From Sipunculus nudus (lineage: Eukaryota; Annelida; Sipuncula; Golfingiida; Sipunculidae): 64,000 nt of DNA. The DNA lies in NCBI GenBank assembly GCA_026874595.1, contig CM049312.1, positions 54,937,429 to 55,001,428 on the forward strand, given 5' to 3'. The notes beneath the pieces were generated by a model. The model was not told the origin of the DNA. It saw nothing but the letters and a program-made list of their open reading frames with translations, and ran no database searches. Shown piece after piece: positions 7,830-20,400 of this stretch; positions within the stretch are counted from its first letter, which is position 1, and each line of letters begins with the position of its first letter. Both the position numbers and the translations under genes were made by a program.

Positions 7830-10800
7830 TACCATAAAAATGTCTAGACTGCCGCCAGGGGGAGTAGATATCAGAGCGAGCTGCCAGAGGCCAACGGGGG
7901 CCGAAGAATCGCACGCGCAAGTAGCAGCTTTTTGCTTCCTTAAAATGTGCCAAGACTGCCGCCAGGGGGAGTGGTTATGAGCGTGGCCTGACAGGGAGGC
8001 CCCCATGAGTCGCAAGCGCAAATAGCAGCTATTTGCTACCATAAAAGTGTTAAGACTGCCGCCAGGGGGAGTAGAAATTGGAGCGGGCTGCCAGAGGCCG
8101 AGGGGCCCCATTAATTAAAACGCGCAAATAGCAGCTATTTGCTACCTTTAAACATGCCAAGACTGCCGCCAGGGGGAGTGGTTATGAGAGCGGCCTGACA
8201 GAGAGGCCCCCATGAGTCGCAAGCGCAAATAGCAGCTATTTGCTACCATAAAAGTGTCAAGACTGCCGCCAGGGGGAATAATCATACGAGCGGGCTGCCA
8301 GAGTCCGAAGGGGCCCCCTGAATCGCACGCGCAAATAGCAGCTAATTGCTACCTTTAACGGTGCCAAGACTGCCGCAAGGGGGAGTGGTTATGAGAGCGG
8401 CCTGACAGAGAGGCCCCCATGAGTCGCAAGCGCAAATAGCAGCTTTTTGCTACCATAAAAAGTGTCAAAACTGCCGCCAGGAGTAGTGGACACAGAGAGG
8501 GCTGCCAAAGGGGGCCCCATGAATCGCACGCGCAAATAGCAGCTATTTGGTACCTTAAAATGTGTCAAGACTGCCGCCAGGGGGAGTGGTTATGGGACTG
8601 GCCTGACAGGGAGGTCCCCATAAGTCGCAAGCGCAAATAGCAGCTATTTGCTACCATAAAATGTGTTAAGACTGCCGCCAGGGGGAATAGAAATCAGAGT
8701 GGGCTGCCAGAGGCCGAAGTGGCCCCATGAATCTCACGCGCAAATAGCAGCTATTTGCTACCTTAAAATGTGCCAAGACTGCCGCCAGGTGGGGTGGTAA
8801 TGAGAGTTGCCTGACAGGGAGGACCTCATGAGTCGCAAGCTCAAATAGCAGCTATTTGCTACCATAAAATGTGTTAAGACTGCCGCAAGGGGGAGTAGAT
8901 ATCAGAGCGGGCTGCCGAGGCCGAGGGGGCCGCATAATTAAAACGCGCAAATAGCAGCTATTTGCTACCTTTAAAGGTGCCAAGACTGTCGCCAGGGGGG
9001 GTGGTTATGAGAGCGGCCTAACAGAGAGGCCCCCATAAGTCGCAAGCGCAAATAGCAGCTATTTGCTACCATAAAAGTGTCAAGACTGCCGCCATGGGGA
9101 GTAGATATCAGAGCGGGCTGCTGAGGCCGAGGGGGCCGCATAATTAAAACGCGCAAATAGCAGCTATTTGCTACCTTTAAAGGTGCCAAGAATGCCGCCA
9201 GGGGGAGTGGTTATGAGAGCGGCCTAACAGAGAGGCCCCCATAAGTCGCAAGCGCAAATAGCAGCTATTTGCTACCATAAAAGTGTCAAGACTGCCGCCA
9301 TGGGGAGTAGATATCAGAGCGGGCTGCCAGAGGCCGAAGGGGCCCCATGAATCGCACGCGCAAATAGCAGCTATTTGCTACCTTAAAATGTCCCAAGACT
9401 GCCGCCAAGGGGAGTAGAAATCAAAGCGGGCTGACAGAGGCCGGGGGGGGGGGGCCCATAATTAAAACGCGCAAATAGCAGCTATTTGCTACCTTTAAAC
9501 GTGCCAAGACTGCCGCCAGGGGTAGTGGTTATGAGAGCGGCCTGACAGAGAGGCCCCCATGAGTTGCAAGCGCAAATAGCAGCTATTTGCTACCATAAAA
9601 GTGTTAAGACTGCCGCCAGGGGGAGTAGATATCAGAGCGGGCTGCCAGAAGTCGAAGGGGCCCCATGAATCGCACGCGCAAATAGCAGCTATTTGCCACC
9701 TTTAAAGGTGCCAAGACTGCCGCCAGGGGGAGTGGTTATGAGAGCGGCCTGACAGAGAGGCCCCCATGAGTCGCAAGCGCAAATAGCAGCTATTTGCTAT
9801 ACCATAAAAGTGTCAAGACTGCCGCCAGGGGGAGTAAATATCAGAGCGGGCTGCCAGAGGCCGAAGGGGCCCCATGAATCGCACGCGCAAATAGCAGCTA
9901 TTTGCTACCTTTAAAGGTGCCAAGACTGCCGCCAGGGGGAGTGATTATGAGAGCGGCCTGACAGTGAGGCCCCCATGAGTCGCAAGCGCTAATAGCAGCT
10001 ATTTGCTACCATAAAAGTGTCAAGACTGCCGCCAGTTGGAGTAGATATCAGAGCGGGCTGCCAGAGGCCGAAGGGGCCCCATGAATCGCACGCGCAAATA
10101 GCAGCTATTTGCTACCTTTAAAGGTGCCAAGACTGCCGCCAGGGGGAGTGGATATGAAAGCGGCCTGACAGAGAGGCCCCCATGAGTCGCAAGGACAAAT
10201 AGCAGCAATTTGCTACCACACCAAAGTGTCCAGACTGCCGCCTGGGGTAGTGGATATCATAGCAGGCTGCCAGAGGGGTCCCAGTGAATCGCACGCGCAA
10301 ATAGCAGCTATTTGCTACTATAAAAAGTATCATATCTGCCGCCAAGGGGGAGTAGATATGAGAGCGGCCTGCCAGAGGGGCCTCATGCGTCGCACGCGCA
10401 AATAGCTGCTATTTGCTAACATAAAAAGTGACAAGACTGCCGCCTGGGGAAGTGGATATCAGAGCGCGCTGCCAGAGGGTTCCGATGAATTGCCCGCGCA
10501 AATAGCAGGTATTTGCTACCATAAAAAAGTGTCAGGTATTTGCTACCATAAAAAGTGTCAAGACTGCCGCTACGGGCAATTTCCCGACTATCTTCAGTAA
10601 GTGCGTTTCACAGGTCTCCTAATATATCCGTATATGTGTAACCCTAACCCTTCGGGCATTGAATACTACAGAGCGTGACACTAGTGACATTTTACAAGAT
10701 GTCCTTATGGTATATCCGTGAAATGGGTTACCCTAAGCCTTCGGACATGAAAAACTTCAGTAAGTGTTTGTCCCTATTAATATATGATATATCCGGGATA

Positions 10801-11470
10801 CGGGTTACCCTAACCCTTAGGGCAGGAAATACTCCAGTAAGTGTTTCTCACTAGTGATATATGCTCCTTCGAGCATGAAATACTCCTGAGTAATACTCTA
10901 TTAATATGTGCTATATCCGGGATACGGGTTACCCTAACCTTTCGGCATGAAATACTCGAGTTAGTGTTTGTCACTATTAATATTTGCCATGTCCGGGATA
11001 CGGGTTACCCTAACCCTTCAGGTATAACTTAATCCTATAAGTGTTTGTCACTATTAAAATATGATACGGGTTACCCTAACCCTTAGGGCAGGAAATACTC
11101 CAGTAAGTGTTTCTCATTAGTGATATATGCTCCTTCGAGCATGAAATACTCCTGAGTAATACTCTATTAATATGTGCTATATCCGGGATACGGGTTACCC
11201 TAACCTTTCGGCATGAAATACTCGAGTAAGTGTTTGTCACTATTAATATTTGCCATGTCCGGGATACGGGTTACCCTAACCCTTCAGGTATAACTTAATC
11301 CTATAAGTGTTTGTCACTATTAAAATATGCTATATCCAGGATACGGGTTACCCTAACCCTTCAGGCTAGAAATACTCCAGTGAGTGTTTGTCACTATTGA
11401 CATATGCTATATCCGGGGTACGGGTTACCCTAACCCTTCGGGCATGAAATGCTCCAGTAAGTGTTTGTCA

Positions 11471-14400
11471 CTTATAATATATGCTATATCCGGAATACGG
11501 GTTACCCTAACCCTTCGGACATGACATGCCCCTGTAAGTGTTTGTCACTATTAATATATGCTCTATCCGGGATACGGGTTTCCCTAACCCTTTGTGCAAT
11601 GAAATACCCCAGTAGGTGTTTGTCACTATTAATATATGCTACATCCGGGATACGGGTTACCCTAATCCTTTGGGCATGAAATATTCCAGTAATGTTTGTC
11701 ACTATAAAAATATGCTGTATCAAGGATACGGGTTACCCTAACCCTTCGGGCATGAAATACTCCAGTGAGTGTTTGTCACTATTAACATATGCTTTATCAG
11801 GGATACGGGTTACCCTAACCCTTCGGGCATGACATACTCCTGCAAGTGTTTGTCACTATTCATATATGCTATATCCAGGATAAGGGTTACCCTAACTCTT
11901 CGGGCATAAAATACCCCAGTAAGTGTATGTCACTATTAATGTATGCTTTATCCGGGATACGGGTTACCCTAATACTTCGAGCATGAAATAATCCAGTAAG
12001 TGTTTGAAACCCTTCGGGCATGAAATACTCCAATAACTGTTTTTCAATATTAATATATGCTTTATCCGGGATACGAGTTACCCTTACACTTTGTACATGA
12101 AATACTCCAATTAGTGTTTGTCACTACAAATATATGGAATATACGGGCTAGGGGTTTGGTTTACCCTTCGGGAATGAAATTTTCCATAAGTGTTTGTAAC
12201 TATTAATTTATGCTATATCCGGGATACGGGTTACCCTAACCCTTTGGGCATGAAATATTCCAGTAATGTTTGTCACTATTAATATATGCTATATCCGGGA
12301 TACGGGTTACCCTAACCCTTCAGGTATGACTTACTCCTATAAGTGTTTGTCACTTTTAAAATATGCTATATCCAGGATACGGGTTACCCTAACCCTTCGG
12401 GCTAGAAATACCCCAGTAAGTGTATGTCACTATTAATGTAGGCTATATCTGAGATACGGATAACCCTAACCCTTCGTTCATGAAATACCCCAGTAAGTGT
12501 TTGTCACTATTAATATATGCTATATACGGGATACGGGTTACCCTAACCACTTACCCTAACTAAACATTGTCACTATTAACATATGCTTTATCCGGGATAT
12601 GGGTTACCCTTACCATTCTTGCATAATATACTCCAGTAAGTGCTTATCACCACTAAAATATATATGCTATATCTGGAACACGGGTTACCTTATTTTGCAT
12701 GAAATACTCCATTACGTGTTTGTCACTATTAATATATGCTACTTCCGGGATACGGTTTACCCTTATCCTTCGGGCATGATATACACCAGTAAGTGTTTGT
12801 CACTTATAAAATATGCTATGTCCGGGTTACGGGTTACCCTAACCCTGCAGGTATGACTTCCTCCTTTAAGTGTTTGTCACTATTAAAATATATGTCCAGG
12901 ATACGGATAACCCTAACCCTTCGGGCATGAAATACTCCAGTGAGTGTTTGTCACTATTAATATATGCTATATCCGGGATACGGGTTACCCTAACACTTCG
13001 AGCCTATCCGGGATATGGGTTACCCTTACCATTCTGGCATAATATACCCCAGTAAGTGCTTATCACCACTAAAATATATATGCTATATCTGGAACACGGG
13101 TTACCCTATTTTGCATGAAATACTCCATTAGGTGTTTGTCACTATTCATATATGCTATATCCTGGATAAGGGTTACCCTAACCCTTCGGGCATGAAATAC
13201 TCCAGTGAGTGTTTGTCACTATTAATAAATGCTATATCCGGGATACGGGTTACCCTAACCCTTCGGGTATAAATACTCCAGTAAGTGTATGTCACTATTT
13301 TTGTATGCTATATCCTGGAAACAGGTTACCCTAACCCTTCGGGTATGAAATACTCCAGCAAGTGTTTGTCATTATTAATATATGGTATATCTTGGATACG
13401 GGTTACCTAACCCTTTGGGCATGAAATACTCCAGTAAGTGTTTGTCACTATTAATATATGCTATATCCGAGATACGGGTTACCTAACCCTTTGGGCATGA
13501 AATACTCCAGTAAGTGTTTGTTACTATTAATATATGCTATATCTAGGATACGGGTTACCAAACCCCTGAGGGAATGAAATACTACAGTAAGAGTTTGTCA
13601 TTATTAACATATGCTATATCTAGGATACGGGTTACCCTAACTCTTTGGGCATGAAATACTCCAGTAGGTGTTTGTCACTATTAATGTATGCTATATCCAG
13701 GATACAGTTTCCCCTAACCCTTTGTGTATGAAAATCCCAAGTAAGTGTGTGTTACTATAAATATATGATATATCTGGGATACGGGGATCCATATCCCTTC
13801 TCGCATGAAATACCCTAATAAGTATTTGTTAAATTTAATAAAAGCTAATAAGGGATATGGATTACCCTTACCATTCTGGCATTAAATACTCCAGTAAGTG
13901 TATGTCACTATTAAAATATATATGCTATATCTGGAACAAGGGTTACCCTAACCTATTTTGCATGAAATACTGCAGTAGGTCTTTGTCACTATAAATATAT
14001 GATACATCCGGGATACTGGTTACCCTAATCCTTCGAGCATGATATACAACAGTAAGTGTTTGTCACTTTTAAAATATATGCCATACTCGGAATACGGGTT
14101 ACCCTAACCCTTCGGGCATGACATACCCCTTTAAGTGTTTGTCACTATAAATATATGGTATATCCAGGATATGGGTTAGGTTTACCCTCCGGGAATGAAA
14201 TATTTCAGTAAGTGTTTGTCCCTATTAATATATGCTATATCCGGGATACGGGTTACACTAACCCTTCGGGCATGAAAAACTCCAGTAAGTGTATGTCACT
14301 ATTATTGTATGCTATATCTCAGATACGGGTTACCCTAACACTTCGGGCATGAAATACTCCACAAAGTGTTTGTCATTATTAATATGTGCAGTATCTGGGG

Positions 14401-17400
14401 TAACGGCATGAAATACTCCAGTGAGTATTTGTCACTTTTAATATATCCTATATCCGGGATACGGGTTACCCTAACCCTTCGGGCATGAAATACTCCAGTA
14501 AGTGTTGTCACTTATAATATATGCAATATCCGGAAAACAGGCTACCCTAACCCTTCGGGCCTGACATACCCCTTTTAGTGTTTGTCACTATTAATATATG
14601 CTATATCCGGGATAAGGGTTCCCTAACCCTCGAGCGTGAAATACTCCTTTAAGGGTTTGTCACTATTCATATATGCTATATCCAAGATAAGGGTTACCCT
14701 AAACCTTCGTGCATAAAATACCCCCGTGTTTGTCACTATTAATATATGCTATATCCGGGATACGGGTAACCCTAACCCTTCGGGCATGAAATACTCCAGT
14801 AAGTGTTTGTCACTTATAATATATGCAATATCCGGAAAACGGGTTACCCTAACCCTTCGGGCATGACATAAAACTTTAAGTGTTTGTCACTATTAATAAA
14901 TGCTCTATCCAGGATAAGGGTTCTCTTTCACTCGGGCGTGAAATACTCCAGGAAGTGTTTGTCACTATTCCTATATGCTATATCCAGGATACGGGTTACC
15001 CTAACCCTTTGGGCATGAAATACTCCAGTAGGTGTTTGTCATTATTAATATATGCTATATCCGGGAAACGGGTTACCTTAACCCTTCGGGCTTGAAATAC
15101 TCCAGTAGGTGTTTGTCACTATTAATATATGCTATATTCAGGATACGGGTTATCCTAACCCTTCTGGCATGAAATACTCCAGTGAGTGTTTGTCCCTATT
15201 AATATATGCTATATCTGGGATACGGGTTACCCTAACCTTTCAGGCATGACTTACTCCTATAAATGTTTGTCGCTATTAATATATGCTATATCTAGGATAC
15301 GTGTTACCCTAACCCTTCATGCATGAAATACTCCAGTGGATATTTGTCACTATTAATATATGCTTTATCCGGGATACGGGTACCCTAACCCGTCGGGCAT
15401 GAAATACTCCAGTAAGTGATTGTCACTTATAATATATGCAATATCCGGAAAACGGGTTACCCTAACCCTTTGGGCATGACATACAACTTTATGTGTTTGT
15501 CACTATTAATATATGCTCCATCCGGGATAAGGGTTCCCTGACCCTCGGGCGTGAAATACTCTTTTAAGGGTTTGTCACTTTTCATATATGCTATATCCAA
15601 GATAAGGGTTACCCTAACCCTTCGGGCATAAAATACCCCCGTGTTTGTCACTATTAATATATTTTATATCCGGGATACGGGTTACCCTAACGCTTCGGGC
15701 AAGAAATACTCCAGTAAGTGTTTGTCACTTATAATATATGCAATTTCCGGGAAACGGGTTACCCTAACCCACGGGCATGACATACAACTTTAAGTGTTTG
15801 TCACTATTAATATATGTTCTATCCAGGATAAGGGTTCCCTATCACTCGGGCGTGAAATACTCCAGTAAGTGTTTGTCACTATTCATATATGCTATATCCA
15901 GGATACGGGTTACCCTAACCCTTTGGGCATGAAATACTCCAGGAGGTGTTTGTCATTATTAATATATGCTATATCCGGGATACGGGTTACCCTAACCCTT
16001 CGGGCTTGAAATACTCCAGTAGGTGTTTGTCACTATTAATATATGCTATATTCAGGATACATGTTATCCTAACCCTTCGGGCATGAAATACTCAAGTGAG
16101 TGTTTGTCCCTATTAATATATGCTATATCAGGGATACGGGTTACCCTAACCTTTCAGGCATGGCTTACTCCTATAAATGTTTGTCTCTATTAATATATGC
16201 TATATCTAGGATACGGGTTACCCTAACCCTTCATGCAAGAAATACTCAAGTGGGTATTTGTCACTATTAATATATGCTTTATTCGGGATACGGGTACGCT
16301 AACCCGTCGGGCATGAAATACTCCAGTAAGTGATTGTCACTTATAATATATGCAATATCCGAAAAACGGGTTACCTAACCCTTTGGGCATGACATACAAC
16401 TTTATGTGTTTGTCACTATTAATATATGCTCTATCCAGGATAAGGGTTCCCTATCACTCGGGCGTGAAATACTCCAGTAAGTGTTTGTCACTATTCATTT
16501 ATGCTATATCCAGGATACGGGTTACCCTAACCCTTTGGGCATGAAATACTCCAGTAGGTGTTTGTCATTATTAATATATGCTATATCCGGGATACGGGTT
16601 ACCCTAACCCTTCGGGCTTGAAATACTCCAGTAGGTGTTTGTCACTATTAATATATGCTATATTCAGGGTACGGGTTACCCTAACCCTTCGGGCATGAAA
16701 TACTCCAGTGAGTGTTTGTCCCTATTAATAAATGCTATATCCGGGATACGGGTTACCCTAACCTTTCAGGCATGACTTACTCCTATAAATGTTTGTCGCT
16801 ATTAATATATGCTTTATCCGGGATACGGGAACCCTAACCCGTCGGGCATGAAATACTCCAGTAAGTGATTGTCACTTATAATATATGCAATATCCGGAAA
16901 ACGGGTTATCCTAACTCTTTGGGCATGACATACAACTTTAAGTGTTTGTCACTATTAATATATGTTCTATCCAGGATAAGGGTTCCCTATCACTCGGGCG
17001 TGAAATACTCCAGTAAGTGTTTGTCACTATTCATATATGCTATATCCAGGATACGGGTTACCCTAACCCTTTGGGCATGAAATACTCCAGGAGGTGTTTG
17101 TCATTATTAATATATGCTATATCCGGGATACGGGTTCCCTAACCCTTCGGGCATGAAATACTCCAGTAAGTGTTTGTCACTTATAATATATGCAATATCC
17201 GGAAAACGAGTTACCCTAACCCTTCGGGCATGACATACAACTTTAAGATTTTGTCACTATTAATATATGCTCTATCCAGGATAAGGGTTCCCTATCACTC
17301 GGGCGTGAAATACTCCAGTAAGTGTTTGTCACTATTCCTATATGCTATATCCAGGATACGGGTTACCCTAACCCTTTGGGCAGGAAATACTCCAGTACGT

Positions 17401-20400
17401 GTTTGTCATTATTAATATATGCTATATCCGGGATACGGGTTACCCTAACCCTTTGGGCATGAAATACTCCAGTAGGTGTTTGTCATTATTAATATATGCT
17501 ATATCCGGGATACGGGTTACCCTAACCCTTCGGGCTTGAAATACTCCATTAGGTGTTTGTCACTATTAATATATGCTATATTCAGGGTACGGGTTACCCT
17601 AACCCTTCGGGCATGAAATACTCCAGTGAGTGTTTGTCCCTATTAATAAATGCTATATCCCGGATACGGGTTACCCTAACCTTTCAGGGATGACTTACTC
17701 CTATAAATGTTTGTCGCTATTAATATATGGTATATCTAGAATACGGGTTACCCTAACCCTTCATGCATGAAATACTCCAGTGGGTGTTTGACACTATTAA
17801 TATATGCTATATCCGGGATACGGGTTACACTAACCCTTCGGGCATGAAAAACTCCAGTAAGTGTATGTCACTATTATTGTATGCTATATCTCAGATACGG
17901 GTTACCCTAACACTTCGGGCATGAAATACTCCACAAAGTGTTTGTCATTATTAATATGTGCTGTATCTGGGGTAACGGCATGAAATACTCCAGTGAGTGT
18001 TTGTCACTTTTAATATATCTTATATCCGGGATACGGGTTACCCTAACGCTTCGGGCATGAAATACTCCAGTAAGTGTTGTCACTTATAATATATGCAATA
18101 TCCGGAAAACAGGTTACCCTAAACCTTCGGGCCTGACATACCCCTTTTAGTGTTTGTCACTAATAATATATGCTATATCCGGGATAAGGGTTCCCTAACC
18201 CTCGAGCGTGAAATACTCCTTTAAGGGTTTGTCACTATTCATATATGGTATATCCAAGATAAGGGTTACCCTAAACCTTCGTGCATAAAATACCCCCGTG
18301 TTTGTCACTATTAATATATGCTATATCCGGGATACGGGTAACCCTAACCCTTCGGGCATGAAATACTCCAGTAAGTGTTTGTCACTTATAATATATGCAA
18401 TATCCGGAAAACGGGTTACCCTAACCCTTCGGGCATGACATAAAACTTTAAGTGTTTGTCACTATTAATAAATGCTCTATCCAGGATAAGGGTTCTCTAT
18501 CACTCGGGCGTGAAATACTCCAGGAAGTGTTTGTCACTATTCCTATATGCTATATCCAGGATACGGGTTACCCTAACCCTTTGGGCATGAAATACTCCAG
18601 TAGGTGTTTGTCATTATTAATATATGCTATATCCGGGATACGGGTTACCCTAACCCTTCGGGCTTGAAATACTCCAGTAGGTGTTTGTCACTATTAATAT
18701 ATGCTATATTCAGGATACGGGTTATCCTAACCCTTCGGTCATGAAATACTCCAGTGAGTGTTTGTCCCTATTAATATATGCTATATCTGGGATACGGGTT
18801 ACCCTAACCTTTAAGGCATGACTTACTCCTATAAATGTTTGTCGCTATTAATATATGCTATATCTAGGATACGGGTTACCCTAACCCTTCATGCAAGAAA
18901 TACTCCAGTGGGTATTTGTCACTATTAATATATGCTTTATCCGGGATACGGGCACCCTAACCCGTCGGGCATGAAATACTCCAGTAAGTGAATGTCACTT
19001 ATAATATATGCAATATCCGAAAAACGGGTTACCTAACCCTTTGAGCATGACATACAACTTTATGTGTTTGTCACTATTAATATATGCTCTATCCGGGATA
19101 AGGGTTCCCTAACCATCGGGCGTGAAATACTCCTTTAAGGGTTTGTCACTATTCATATATGCTATATCCAAGATAAGGGTTACCCTAACCCTTCGGGCAT
19201 AAAATACCCCCGTGTTTGTCACTATTAATATATGCTATATCCGGGATACGGGTAACCATAACCCTTCGGGCATGAAATACTCCAGTAAGTGTTTGTCACT
19301 TATAATATATGCAATATCCGGAAAACGGGTTACCCTAACCCTTCGGGCATGACATACAACTTTAAGTGTTTGTCACTATTAATATATGCTCTATCCAGGA
19401 TAAGGGTTCCCTATCACTCGGGCGTGAAATACTCCAGTTAGTGTTTGTCACTATTCATATATGCTATATCCAGGATACGGGTTACCCTAACCCTTTGGGC
19501 ATGAAATACTCCAGTAGGTGTTTGTCATTATTAATATATGCTCTATTCGGAATACGGGTTACCCTAACCCTTCGGACATGAAATACTCCAGTAAGTGTTT
19601 GTCACTTATAATATATGCAATATCCGGAGGGGGTTACCCTAACCCTTCGGGCATGACCTACAACTTTAAGTGTTTGTCACTATTAATATATGCTCTATCC
19701 AGGATAAGGGTTCCCTATCACTCGGGCGTGAAATACTCCAGTAAGTGTTTGTCACTATTCATTTATGCTATATCCAGGATACGGGTTACCCTAACCCTTT
19801 GGGCATGCAATACTCCAGTAGGTGTTTGTCATTATTAATATATGCTATATCCGGGATACGGGTTACCCTAACCCTTTGGGCTTGAAATACTCCAGTAGGT
19901 GTTTGTCACTATTAATATATGCTATATTCAGGGTACGGGTTACCCTAACCCTTCGGGCATGAAATACTCCAGTGAGTGTTTGTCCCTATTAATAAATGCT
20001 ATATCCGGGATACGGGTTACCCTAACCTTTCAGGCATGACTTACTCCTATAAATGTTTGTCGCTATTAATATATGCTTTATCCGGGATACGGGTACCCTA
20101 ACCCGTCGGGCATGAAATACTCCAGTAAGTGATTGTCACTTATAATATATGCAATATCCGGAAAACGGGTTATCCTAACCCTTTGGGCTTGACATACAAC
20201 TTTATGTGTTTGTCACTATTAATATATGCTCTATCCGGGGTAAGGGTTCCCTAACCCTCGGGCGTGAAATACTCCTTTAAGGGTTTGTCACTATTCATAT
20301 ATGCTATATCCAAGATAAGGGTTACCCTAACCCTTCGGGCATAAAATACCCCCGTGTTTGTCACTATTAATATATGCTATATCCGGGATACGGGTTCCCT

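Larger units (their letters stand above)
7650..10420 (+). repeat. Satellite A right domain: dimeric higher-order repeat of about 205 bp
   Basis: Two unit types alternate. One has GTGGTTATGAGAGCGGCCTGACAG with ATGAGTCGCAAGCGC and an ATAAAAGTGTCAAG linker. The other has GTAGATATCAGAGCGGGCTGCC with AGGCCGA, AATCGCACGCGC or TAATTAAAACGCGC, and a CTTTAAAGGTGCC linker. Successive TTTGCTACC positions at about 9062, 9167 and 9268 give 105 and 101 bp, hence a dimer of about 205 bp. Confidence 0.85.
3885..10575 (+). repeat. Satellite A: palindrome- and CCAGGGGG-bearing tandem array
   Basis: About 59 head-to-tail units by eye. Each unit has, in order, a GCCGCCAGGGGGAGTGG box, a variable segment, a GGGGCCCC-like box, ATGAATCGCACGCGCAA or ATGAGTCGCAAGCGCAA, the palindrome GCAAATAGCAGCTATTTGC, then TACC and an A/T-rich linker. 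Left units (to about 7.65 kb) mostly have a long linker with TTTAGGAGGGGG and TAGCATCGCATTGAG and measure about 139 bp, with some 100-bp units interspersed. Right units lack that linker and measure about 100-105 bp. All units share one orientation. Short ORFs read through the array, but they change frame with unit length and are not genes. Confidence 0.95.

Noticed and set aside
3885-10575. CRISPR-like array (regular palindromic repeats)
   Set aside because: There are no unique spacers: the DNA between palindromes is itself repeated. Unit length is 100-139 bp, there are no cas genes, and the surroundings are animal DNA.
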